From: Argentina anserina
Lineage: Eukaryota; Streptophyta; Magnoliopsida; Rosales; Rosaceae
DNA: 64,000 nucleotides
Assembly (NCBI RefSeq): GCF_933775445.1
Contig: NC_065872.1
Span: forward strand, 7,316,001-7,380,000
Direction of reading: 5' to 3'
The stretch's first letter is position 1. Each line of letters opens with the position of its first letter. Below the pieces are notes generated by a model. The model ran no database searches, was not told the DNA's origin, and saw nothing but the letters and a program-made list of their open reading frames with translations. Positions 36,933 through 48,265 of this stretch are shown here, piece after piece. Both the position numbers and the translations under genes were made by a program.

Positions 36933-38008
36933 AAAACTAAATACTAAAATATATAAAAAGATGAGAGCGGCTCTACTCTCCCTAAACCCTAGCCGTCTTG
37001 GCAGCATGGATCTATAGGGCTGGTCGTCTCCGACCTCCTCTCCATGGAAAACTCCCGGCTATTCTTTGTGGTCTCTCCTTGATGATGCAACTGCGTTTAC
37101 ATTCAGCACGCACCCCACCCAATCATCCCTGGATCCGGTCATCCTTCGGTAAGCATGAAAGGTCACTTTGGTTCTTGGGGACGGAGGTTGTATGCGCTCG
37201 ATCTTTGCTTCCGTGGAGAGTTTCGGGGGCTATAGAATTCGACCAAGTCGGGCTCGCCTCAAGGCAGATATATGGAGGATCGATGTCTGTGGGACTTCAC
37301 CGATCTGGATCTTGACGACGGCTGCAGGCTTGCACCACGCCGGCTTCAAAAGCATAAGGTTGGTGAGGTTTAATCGGATGCTTGAATCGATCATGATTGT
37401 TCGGCACCCATCATGGGTGGATATGGGATGTGCTAGTGTGGCGACTGAGCCTACTTTGGCGGCGGAGGTGTGTGCTTCTGTGATGGCAGTAACTCCCCGG
37501 ACAAGGGTGCCCATATCAATATGGGTTTGGGTGGCCAAAGAACTTTCACCGCATTTTGAGTTTCTGCAGTTGAATTGGGCCTTCATGTGGGTTATTGTCG
37601 TCTTTTGCGACACTGTATTTGAGATCCTGGTGACTTTGATTTCACATTAGGTGATGTTCTTCATATATCGAGACGCATTGAATTGTCTGGAATAGTATTG
37701 AATGATGATTCAAAGAAGTATGTAGTGGAGTATCAAATATCTAATGAGTGGTTCTCTCTAGTATCACTGTAGGTACTACTACTAATCTTCTTGTTCTATC
37801 TTTAAATGACAGCGGGAGGGTATGTAACGGTCACTCTAGTCTTATGGTCTAACAACTAATCTTAACTGTTTGGCCAACACCCTACATTTAATATCAGGCT
37901 GTGTTGACTCGGTATGCTTGTACTCCGTATGAAACTCAAGCTTTACTTTGTAATGTTCTATTAAGCTTTTATCCTTATTTTCATTAATGCAAGAATTTTT
38001 TTTTTTTA
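36933..38008 (+). mobile_element. Non-LTR retroposon with 17-bp target duplication
   Basis: AAGTTGAATTGCATAAT is present at 36916-36932 and again at 38009-38025. Long, variable TSDs are typical of target-primed reverse transcription. The insert is 1076 bp. Its right end reads ATTTTCATTAATGCAAG followed by a 12-base T run and AA. The left end is AGAGCGGCTC...CCTAAACCCTAGCC. No RT or endonuclease motif is found in its ORFs (e.g. 37168-37650), so it is non-autonomous or deleted. Confidence 0.8.
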
Positions 38009-38769
38009 AAGTTGAATTGCATAATTGATGACCTCTATAGTATGTGTAAGTATAATTGACACGACCGGCTCAAACTTTACAGCGGCTTTGTACGTGCAAA
38101 AGTTCAAAATGTGGCCTTAAACACAAGTCACACATCAAGTCAATTAAAAACTTAAAACCATAACATTTGCAAAGTTATATATTCACTAATTACAAAAACC
38201 ATTACAACAATTGATAGACATCCATTACAAAGTCCCAAATTGAAGTCATATGTCCACTTACATGAGCTAAATTTGCTAAACTCATATTTTAGCTAATGCA
38301 TCCAAAAATTAAGCTAACAAAAAAAGGCAAATATTCAATAGAAATGACAATTTTCCAAATCCATCAATCTCAATAAGCTCATCTTCTATCATCAAGCTTT
38401 CATTTGAATATCATTCTCCTTGCCTTCTTAGCAGCAAAGTCATCAACTAGTTTATTACATTTGATTTCCAAATATTTCATTCTCAATTGAAATTAAAGCA
38501 AGTCCATTTTATCTTTCTAAATTTTAAATCAATGTCAATGAACATAACAATTAGAGATACATAAATGGGATATTGGGATTTAGAGAGTGAAAACTCACCT
38601 TAGCAGAAGTGAATCAAGTGATCGATGAGTTTGAGGCCCCAAATTGCAGTATGAATAGATTGCTTGTTGCCTTGTTCACCCCCCCCAGTCCTCCATCCAA
38701 ATCATTGAAATGATTAGGGAAATATGGCAGATTGACAGAGAGAAGAATTGAATGAGAGAAGAAGTGAAC

Positions 38770-40316
38770 TGTCACACCCTAGTCCCGAGGTCGGTGGGTT
38801 TTAACGCACCACACACCGGTCCCGATGCGTGATTTAAATGTTACAGAATGGAATGTAAGTAAAAAAATAAAAAGACTTGCTTCTAGGCCCATCTTTCTAG
38901 GCTCATCCAACACGGACTTAGTAAAATCCAAACTTCTAAAAGTGTAAAAATGGGTGGGTGAGTAGATCATGTAATATGCTAGTGAATCAATATCATTTTT
39001 ACACACGCTATTAAATAATATACATCGTATACACATCGATCACAATATTTATCACATTGCATCCTCTCTTCCTATTGGATATCTTCATTTTTAGTGTACC
39101 CCACATACACTTAAGGCACACAACATATACCTCAGTGTGTCACATCGTTACTTCGACATAACCAATTAAGAAGTTCATACTTATGGTCCTTGACTTATCA
39201 ACACAGTGGATCCAACACATAATATAATATATATAAATTCCACATATTTCGCAAATAGACATGTTTCACTTAAAAATATAGAGATATTTCAAAATAGATC
39301 TAAAACATGTTTTTAGACTAATTTAAAAACATATAAGAATATTTAAAACACATTACTAAAACCACTCACCTCGACACGTCACCCCATGACCGAACGTAAA
39401 CAGAACACTAAACTGAGCATTCTAGAAATCACTGTTGGAACTAACCCGTAAGTCGTAACTACTTATGGATTCAAAATCAGAGTTACGGATCAAAAGTTAT
39501 GATATCCCAAAATTTTGTTGCAAACTAGAATAAAATAATATAAAATATGAAAAACGAAGAAAAAGAAAATAAATGGTGCGGTTGAAATGGATGGTCTGAT
39601 CCCCTATTTATATGGCTGGAAGTCGCCATGTGTCAACATATCGTTGGTTGATATGTTGCCACATGTCTAAAAGACACAAAACCACAAGAATTTTTTAGTG
39701 CTACCGTAGCACCACGTGACAATGTCTAGTGGTCTACCATTTCAATCACAATTTGACATGCAATATTTAATTTAAAAAATTATATTTAAACTATTTGATC
39801 AAAAACTATTTTAGATTTCTTTCTAAAACCCTACGCTCTAAACCATAAACCTGAAATCCTAGTTCAAAATCATCAATCCATAAATGTCATTTCATAAATA
39901 ATAAAATTATGTTAAATTATAATTTTAGTGTAATATATCCATGTCTCAAAATATAACAGGTAAAGAATACCACTAAGTATTGTCATGTGATACTACGGTA
40001 GCATATAAAAATTTCTCCAAAACCACACAACATACACCATCATTTGACACTTGTCCTATGACTAGTGTCTGATGATAACGTCAGCAACCCACATGAGTTA
40101 GCTGATCACTTGCCATGTTTCATCACGTGGTCCAATCCGAGCTTGACACGTCATCGTCTTATGCAATTTTGATTCTATCTTCTGAAAATTGTAAAAAATG
40201 ACTCGGGAGTTTGAAAAATTAACCGAAAAATACCCCGAACTCGTGACAACACATATTTTCTATTTTTAAAAAGAAAAATAAAATTTGATCCACTTAAAAA
40301 TTCGGGATGTTATATA
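38770..40316. mobile_element. LTR-like unit (possible solo LTR) inside the hAT element
   Basis: It begins TGTCACACCCTAGTCCCGAG and ends in AAAATTCGGGATGTTATA. Such TGTCACACCC...GGGATGTTA termini are common for plant Gypsy LTRs. No internal retrotransposon domains are present. The exact right end and a 5-bp target duplication cannot be fixed. Confidence 0.55.
39687..40018. mobile_element. Mutator-like MITE, copy 2
   Basis: A perfect 9-bp target duplication AAAACCACA flanks it (39678-39686, 40019-40027). The ends AGAATTTTTTAGTGCTACCG and (reverse complement) GAGAAATTTTTATATGCTAC are inverted. It is 332 bp against 426 bp for copy 1. Most of the difference is the shorter AAACCCT-like centre (about 39835-39870). 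Confidence 0.92.
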
Positions 40317-40425
40317 CAGTGTAGAACGCGACCAATTTGGCGACCTTCCCTTGTCGCAAGTTTTGTTTTTTAGGTTAATTTGTAATTAGTTTGGGCTAAA
40401 TATATAATTATAAATAAATAAATAA

Positions 40426-40429
<4 letters not shown>

Positions 40430-40463
<34 letters not shown>
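40430..40463. repeat. (TA)n microsatellite
   Basis: An AT dinucleotide tract lies inside the right part of the hAT element. Confidence 0.95.
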
Positions 40464-40465
<2 letters not shown>

Positions 40466-40966
40466 TTAAGGAGGCCCTGAAAATTTGTGGCCCCGTGTGT
40501 GTGCCCTTAATGCACATGTGAAGAGCGGCTCTGATAATTGACTATGTAGTGAATGACATTCAACTAGTTAGATTCATTACAGTGTACCAATCTTTATTGT
40601 TTAATTGTCTCCAATATCTTACACACACCCACCCACACACACATACATAGTTTATCTCAAAATTTTAAAGATACTTAAAAATGATACTTCAATAGTTGTA
40701 TGAAAGAGTATACATTAAAATGATTAAATGTATATCTTCATCCCAAAATTATGTGAATGTCATATCATGATTTTATCGTTGTCCCTCATTTAAGTGATAT
40801 GAAGTGAAATTTCTTCATGTGAAATTCACTAATACATGGGAAAAATTACAACCCTTCAAATTGGGGAAAAAATTGGTGTATAAACCTTGACTATAAGTCA
40901 TGCTTTACTATTCATACATTGTACGTATCTACTCTCCATGTTCATATCTTTTTCATATATCTTTCA

Positions 40967-41290
40967 TTGGGGTAATGTTGAAATTGAAAGTAATAGTGCT
41001 ATATTGTTGAACGCTCTGACAAGGGAAGATGTGGATATGTCTGAGGTTAGTGTCATTGTGAATTATTGTAAATCTTATTTGCAAGCTTTCAATTTTATGT
41101 CACTTAGTCATATTTTTTATGAAGCAAACGGTGTCGCACATAAACTCGTGCACTTTGCTAGTGTATTCGGTTTGGATGAAATTTGGGTCAATAGGATGCC
41201 ACAATTCAGAATGTGCTTATAGAGGATGAATGTATTTTTAATCGAGATTTAGACTCTATGTTCCATTGGGTGTATTCTCAAACTCATATG
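40967..41290 (+). pseudogene. RNase H-like (RVT_3) fragment of a non-LTR element
   Basis: The reading frame has EIESNSAILLNAL, then ...IVNYCKSYLQAF, then FYEANGVAHKLVHFAS. That spacing matches the plant RNase H-like domain found at the end of LINE-type reverse transcriptases (E-D-S...D...N-AH). It lacks the start of the domain and has a stop at about 41222. The DNA just before it (40800-40970) recurs at 61720-61880, so the fragment marks an insertion or a breakpoint. Confidence 0.55.
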
Positions 41291-41653
41291 ATTAATAATA
41301 ATATAAGCAATGTCAAATGGGTGAACCGATCCATTTTCAAAAAAAAAAAAAATCTCTTTCATTTCACATCCCCGCCCCCACTCCAGATATGATTTTGACA
41401 TGATGAGATTTTTCCACAATAGAGCCATGGAAGCAAGGTTATCAAACCTGACATTTCTCGATTTTCATCATATCTCATTGCTGTCTATTTCACCTATCAC
41501 GTTGAAGCTTCCAATTGGCGTCATGATGTACGTGTCTAAATCACATAACATCTAGACCAGTTTCATATTAGCTTCGATCAGCCTATTTACAAATTGAAGG
41601 TCTTGCTACTTAAGGGAGGGGAGTGAAGTACTCTAACCCCAATTACATAGAAA
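41291..41653. other. Upstream region of the methylesterase gene
   Basis: No gene seen. An A-run at 41339-41352 may be the tail of the preceding retroelement fragment. Confidence 0.4.
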
Positions 41654-43177
41654 ATGTCAGAGTCTAACACACAGAAGCACTTTGTTCTAGTTCATGGTGC
41701 AGGCCATGGAGCTTGGTGCTGGTACAAAATCAAGCCGAAGCTGGAGTCCGCCGGCCACAAAGTTACGGCCCTCGACAATGCTGGTTCAGGCATCGACACC
41801 AAGTCCATAGAGGATGTTCGTTCACTAGAAGAGTACTCTGAGACTGCTTCAGTTTATTGGATCACTTGCTCCACAAGAAAAGGTGATCCTTGTAGGTCAC
41901 AGCCTTGGGGGCATGAACTTGTCTGTTGCCATGGAGAAGTTCCCTCTGAAAATTTCTGCTGCTGTTTTCTTGACTGCTGTGTTGCCAGATACCACACACC
42001 ACCCTTCGTATATTATGGATCAGGTTTGTTGTTCTCTCAAGAGTTAGATTTGCCGGAAAATTTATTTTGATAAATTATGAAACATGATTGAGCAGTCAGG
42101 CCATTCATATACTGATACTGTAGTATGATCCGGTCCGTATTACTGGATCATCGGTACACAGTAGCATAGTTACAGCATTTTCTTACTGCATTTCGATTCA
42201 CATTCATTGAAGATTTCGTGTTATTGTCAGCTACTCAGCTTCATAGGTACCATACTTACACAGTACCTTTAAAAAAAAATATTGCATTTCAGTTCAGATT
42301 CCTTGAACATTTCGTGGTATTTTCAGCTTCTTAGTCTAGACTTGTCCACTTGTTAGTCAATAATTACTTGTCTACAATGTTTAGTGGGACACTTGTCGAT
42401 CCCTATTATTGCTAGTCCAAGAACTTGATTAGTCCCTAATCCCTATTGCCAGTCAAGTTCTTGTCCTATAGCCAAGTAGTTGCCTAGTTGGCAGCTGAAT
42501 CCTTCCAAATTGAAATTGTAGAATCTAATTATTTACTTCATAACTATACCAAAATTACAGTGCTTTCAATGGGAATACTATGGTTGTTCTTTTGATCTCT
42601 TCTGCGTGGACAGTTCATGGAAACAACACCATCAGACATATGGTTGGACACTCAGTTTGGAACGTTTGGAGAAGAACCCTTAACTTCAATTGATTTTGGT
42701 CCCAAGTACTTGTCAACAGTTCTTTATCAACTCAGCCATATTGAGGTATCTTTCTCTCCCAAAAACTCACTCAATAGCCAGAAGTTTTGGACTACGATAC
42801 TTGATAATTGAAGTATTGCTTCTTAGTTATTGGATCACTGGTATGTTTTCTTCAAGTTTTCGAAACTGATGCAATTACATTGTGCATGTTCAAAGGATTT
42901 TGAACTCGCCAAGACTCTAGTAAGGAGAAGTTCCTTCTTTCGTGAACAAGCGTGCAAGATGAAGAATTTCTCAGCTGAAGGATATGGATTGGTTAAAAAG
43001 GTTTTCATTGTTTGTGAAAAGGATTTGATAATGACAAAGGAATTTCAGCATTGGATGATTCAGAACAGTGGGGTTAAAGATGTGGTGGAGATCAAGGGAG
43101 CTGATCATATGGCAATGTTCTCAAAGCCACTAGAACTGTCCAATTCTCTTCTGGAGATAGCACAGAGGTACAATTAA
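41654..43177 (+). pseudogene. Methylesterase (MES/SABP2-like alpha/beta hydrolase) with frameshift
   Basis: Three exons are clear: 41654-42023, 42614-42746 and 42896-43177, with GT-AG introns at family positions. The start [21 protein letters not shown] holds the oxyanion HGxGHGAW. After EEYSE the frame shifts (a loss of two bases relative to the family near 41844). In the shifted frame the catalytic serine motif GHSLGGMNL is found. Exon 2 encodes FMETTPSDIWLDTQFG. Exon 3 has the catalytic Asp (CEKDLIMTKEF) and His (GADHMAMFSKP). Active members demethylate methyl salicylate, methyl jasmonate or methyl-IAA. Apart from the two-base gap the gene looks whole, so it may be a recent pseudogene or a sequence error. 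The family is sure. The inactivity is less so. Confidence 0.8.
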
Positions 43178-43690
43178 AATGTCAGTGAGCTACAATAATG
43201 CTAATGGCTGGAACAATAAATTGCTCACTACTGGTGTTGTTTTTTTTGGTTAATAACTCACTACTGGTGTAAGAATAAATTACAGCCTAGAATGCTTTAG
43301 TTTGATCTTTCTCTTTTGATGAACAATGTCAGTGTTTGTATTTAAAGAAACATCTATGACGATTCAGTTTGAATTGATAAGTTTTCAATTTCTGTTAAAC
43401 AACTTTTCCATCTAGTTGTGTTGAAGTTGAACCCCCTTGAGCACCAATGCATCATACACATATCAATTCTTATCTACCATGAAGGCCCTCGTTGTTTAAT
43501 TCCAGGCACAGAAGCATACAAGAGTTTCTGTCAATTCTAACATTAGGAATTAATAGTGTTCTGTGTTATGATTCAATACAAGGATGTTTAGGAACATTTC
43601 TTCTACATCTTAAGTGTATAAATAGGTTCATCAAGTTCATCTCTTTGAGATCTTACCATGTTTCCTTGAGAGCAAAGTTGTCAACTCTGT
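43178..43690. other. Intergenic stretch
   Basis: 3' flank of the methylesterase gene. Nothing else supported. Confidence 0.5.
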
Positions 43691-44215
43691 GTCCATTTCT
43701 TTAAAGAATTTGATTGCACTCGCCCCATCAGCCAATCTCAAATACCCCATGATCATCTCAGTCCACAGAACAACATCTTTCCCGGAAATGCCTTCTGAGC
43801 ATCACCCGTTTCGCTGTGCTTAGTACATAAACACTAGTGCAGTTCCCACAAACATACTCTTCTCGAATCCTGCTTTTGTGACTTGGGCGTGAAGAAGTTT
43901 AGCATAGTCAGAAGCAAAGTATGTGCCTGCTGCAGATATAATAGATTCAAATGTATACTCATCTGGTTTAAGATAACCCAATCTTCTCAACCGCGCAAAC
44001 AAGTTCATCGCCTTCTCCCCATCCCCATTTTCTGAATAGCCAGCAATCATTGTGTTCCATGAAACCAAATCTGTGCTGTCCATGTCCTTCAACACACTAA
44101 AAGCTGCTTCAGTGTCACCGGATTTGCAATACATATCAAGCAGTGAGTTCTCCAAAGCCAAATCAGCTTCTGTGCTTGAAACTATGACCCTGGCATGGAT
44201 GATACCTCAATCTGC
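43690..44215 (-). pseudogene. PPR protein fragment
   Basis: Minus-strand reading gives IHARVIVSSTEADLALENSL, LDMYCKSGDTEAAF, STDLVSWNTMIAGYSENGDG and YLKPDEYTFESIISAAG. Then, after a frame break near 43826, it gives GDAQKAF, KDVVLWTEMIMGYL and AIKFFKEM. These are P, L and S type pentatricopeptide repeats (about four). PPR proteins bind organelle RNA. The start and end of the gene are missing, and the dead NUP58 copy begins about 200 bp upstream. Confidence 0.8.
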
Positions 44216-44759
44216 TGCACACACTCACAAAGCCATTGAATAATCGAAACGACGTCGTTAGAAAACCTTGTTTGGCGGGTAAAAAATGAGTCTGGTTTTC
44301 CATGATATAAGTGCAATATTCAGAAGCTCAGGGACCAAACGCACCGTTTCAGTCACCTCGCCGAGTTCAATCTTTTTATTGTTTTGTTTGGTCAAACCCA
44401 GTTACGCAAAAAAGATGACAAGACTCCGGCGAGCTACGGCACCAAGTGGGCTGACTTGCACCCCGATTCGCAGAAGTTTCTGCTCCAGATTGAGAATGGC
44501 TTCTTTTTATTGGTTGAATTTGGGGGTTTACGCTACAACACAAAACACATATAACAACGTGCATTGCATGTTGTCAAAAGTAATTGACAATATTCAGTGC
44601 ACATCGTAGATATTAAAGTCGTTAAAAGTCTAGAATTTTTAATAACATGACTTGCATATTGTAAAAAAAAAAAATTATACGCGTTGTTGTTTTTTTAACA
44701 ACATACATTATTTGTTGTCGTAATTTTTCAACAACAAACAAAATGCACGTTGTGCTTTT

Positions 44760-44945
44760 TAACAACACACATTGAATGTTGTTGTATGTTTTCAACAACA
44801 TGCAACTTGTGAGTTGTATTTTTCAACTACAAACCTTGCATGTTGTTGTATGTTTTCAACTACAACCATTGCATGTTGTTGTATGTTTTCAACTACAAGC
44901 ATCTTGCGAGTTGTACTTTTCAACTACAAGCCTTGAATGTTGTTA
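44760..44945. repeat. CACTA subterminal repeat cluster
   Basis: At least four copies of a TTGCATGTTGTTGTATGTTTTC-like unit (first 20 bases TTGCATGTTGTTGTATGTTT) alternate with CAACTACAA. These are the probable transposase binding region. Confidence 0.75.
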
Positions 44946-47248
44946 TATTACTGAGGATTTCAAGACGCAACAACCCCTATGATGCAAGGAATAGAATAGG
45001 TAAAAGCTCGAGGAGCCAACCCTAGTACGAGAGGACTGGGTGAATATGTTATAGCATTTCAATATATACACTGTTTGCACCCAATTTGCTGGGCTCTTAT
45101 TTCCTTTAGTTCATTCACCATGACTTAACCACAATTGTATCACAAATTGAGTGCACACTGTAAACATACAAACTATATAAATTCTTATAAGTTTTTGTAC
45201 ATCATTCTTGAGAACACATGCGTACCACTCTGATACATCATTCTTAACTAAACAAGTCCTTAACAAAACAAAAACTGCATGCAAACTTTAGTATTGGTAA
45301 GAAGACTTGATCACCTACATTTTTGGCGACTTGTTTGTTGTATCTACAAGTGAAAGAAATTAACAGAATCAAAATATTGCTACCAACATCTTTATAGAAG
45401 TTTATTTCATCTCCAAGCTTGTGTTTTGTTCAGATGCTCTCTGTATAACATTTAGTTCAACTGTTCAAGACAAATTAGTAAATACTAAATACTTGCACAA
45501 TTCGTGGGGCTACCAAAATTCAATATAAGGCTGTCTTTATTTATTTTTTTGAAAGGGTAGGGCAGTCTTTATTATCACAGTTGAAGCATTAGAATTGTTG
45601 TAGCATTTTATAATTATAAAGTATAAAATTTTGATAGAGTCATAATCAGGAACATCTCAGAGATGAAATAAAGTAAACTGAAAACATAAGCCAATTTCTC
45701 ACTTGGCTAGAAGTAAGGGTGGCATTCGGTTGAAACAGAGCAGTTTTGACCCCAAACTAAAAACTGAACTGAATTTTAACTTAAGTTCAGTTTTCTCCGG
45801 TTTTTCAGTTTTTTTTTGTTTCTTGAAAAAAAAATCTATAAACATAATATAAATATCAATGATGCTGCTTAGAGGCTGCAACTGTTTCGATTATACACTT
45901 CTACAATACAAAATCAATAAAAGTCCCCAAAATAAGAAGCTGCTTAGAGGCTGCAGCAGCTTTCCGCTTCATTATGAAAAGATCCTTGTCCTGCAACAAT
46001 GAGAGAAAAAAAAGAAGCTTTGAGATAAAGAATACAAGCTTATGTTCATCCTCAACAAGACTAGGCTTATAATTAAATACAAATTAAGATATTGAAACCT
46101 CTCATTTAACAAAGCATACTTAAACCAAAAAGAAGAATAAAATAACGAAAAAAAAACAAAACCAATAGTATTGCATTGTTACTGATGCAACATGAATTGA
46201 ACCAAATAATTAACAAACAAACAATACTAAAGATTTAACAAAAGAAGGGATGAATGAAAATTAAATAGACTAAAAATTCCAAAGGATACTCTAAGGATTT
46301 AACAAACAAACATAAGCAAGTGGTGGTTGGCAAAAGATACTCTATATTATCAGTCAAAGTTTCATGCAGGTTTGTGTACCTTCTCTGTTTTCTTTATATG
46401 CATAAAAGTCTTATGGCTAATAAGATCCAGATTGATCACATACAGAAGCTGCTGTATAAACATGAAGTGGCATTTGGTTAATAAACAACTAGTTCCCTAA
46501 GAAATTAAGATGCAAAGAAAATCGTAATCATTGAATATCTTGATGAAAACTAATTAACCATGAAAATTACAAGCATTATTGGCCAATATACTTTAACAAC
46601 CTGATCTAATTCGACTTGGTAAGACCTCATTTTTGGAGGGAAAAAGGAACTTTGTGAGATGGTCTTCAAAATGCAAACTATCAGTCATTTTGAACATATG
46701 ATATGTATGAATTATAGCTTCGATTTTCATATTAGCATGTTGTCACCTCAACAACTTCATTGTAATTGACATCTATCCAGACCAATGAACATATACCAAA
46801 GAACCCAGAAAAAAAACAAAGATTTAAGAGTAAGATTACATAAGAACTATATGGCTAATAAGGACAATCCTCTATCACTAACCTAGCCTCACTTAAGAGT
46901 AAGATTTCTTCATTTATTAAAATCAAACCCAGAACTCATCACCATGAAAGGAATCTATCATTACGAACCATGGCACATCACGATCACAATTCCAATAATC
47001 AATTTCATACACAACTTGAGTAACATAATAAAATTAGAATGATTGAAACCCAGAACTAAAAATTGAAACCCATAAATAAATTAATCATGGCATATCACAA
47101 TAAATTTGTATAACGATTGAAAAAAATAATTTAAATGAACGTTGTGAATCGAGAAACTGAACGAGAGAGTAGAGAGGCTGAGCAAGAGAGAGCGGCGCCA
47201 GCAGCGGTTAGGTGAGGGCTGAGCGAGAGTGGCCTGGCGTCGAATCGA

Positions 47249-47300
47249 GAAATGAGAGAGTAGAGAGTAGAGAGTAGAGAGTAGAGAGTAGAGAGTCGAA
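47249..47300. repeat. Minisatellite, unit AGAGAGT
   Basis: About seven heptamers in tandem (GAGAGTA register) lie inside the CACTA element. Confidence 0.85.
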
Positions 47301-48265
47301 AGGTTTCGCCGAAAAGGGTTTGAGGCTGTGAGGAGTGAGGAGTTTGAGCGAGGGTTTTTTCCCTCACAATATATAGATATATAAAACGACATTGTGTTAC
47401 GAGTGTAGTACTTTTAGTTCAGTTCGGCATTCGGTTCAATTTGAACCACAAACTGAAAACCAAACTGAACTAGTTCGGTTCTTTCGTTTTTTTTTGTTCG
47501 GTTTTGTTGTCGGTTTAGTTTTTTTCGGATTCGGCTTGGTTATTTCGACTCAGTTCTCGGATTCCTTTCATGAAGAGATATGCATGAAGCTCTGTTATAA
47601 TCCATGAATTATGATCTGTGACCCATGAATGGCGGCCAATTTTTTTCCTTGAGAACAATTCTAGTTGCAAAACAAAAAATAGCACGGCACGATTGTAGGT
47701 GATCATTTTTAGAGGGAACATATCTAGATAAGGTTCTCTAGACATTCATCTAACCCAAACAATGATGAGAAGATGAGTAGTCAAATAAGAGGATTTCTTA
47801 GCAGTCATACCTCTTCACACTCTTTTTAGCTCACCTTCCTTAGGTTAGAGTTCCCTCTCCCTCTTTTTGAAATCCTAAATGGAAAAATTAAGACTAAAAT
47901 TAGAAACATTCTAAGACAGATACAACTCGTCAAGCTCTGGAGGTAGAGGTGACAGCCAAGAGGTATATCAACGTTATCAAATCCTAAATCATATAATAAT
48001 AACTCACCCGCTTCCATCAATAGGTATATCGATGGTTTCACCAATACCATAATTGAACCCAGTGCGCTCCGGAGGCAGAGGTAACAGTCTCGAGTTCTTG
48101 GCAGGAGTAACACTTCCATGATTTTGGAAATACAAATGCATTAGAGCTCAAACTAGAGCGATATAAAACAAGTACAATTTTGACATACAGACCTACCAAA
48201 TCATATCTAACAATCAAGGAACCTAATAAGAGCTTAAATAACTCCATTAGTAGACATCATTTTAC

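Larger units (their letters stand above)
38060..40533. mobile_element. hAT-type element, non-autonomous, with nested insertions
   Basis: Perfect 8-bp duplications ATAATTGA lie at 38052-38059 and 40534-40541. The ends CACGACCGGCTC and GAGCGGCTCTG are an imperfect inverted pair of the CA...TG type used by Ac-like hAT elements. No transposase ORF is seen. An LTR-like unit (38770-about 40316) lies inside it. Confidence 0.8.

Noticed and set aside
37168..37650. 160-aa ORF in the retroposon
   Set aside because: No RT, endonuclease or other motif. An opposite-strand ORF of similar size exists. Probably chance.
44760..44945. CRISPR-like spaced direct repeats
   Set aside because: Spacing is irregular, the units occur in both orientations, and they are the subterminal repeats of a plant CACTA element.
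45699..47540. Possible separate element with GGCATTCGGTT motifs at 45718 and 47427
   Set aside because: The two motifs are in the same orientation and no inverted ends or TSD can be defined. Left as part of the CACTA interior.
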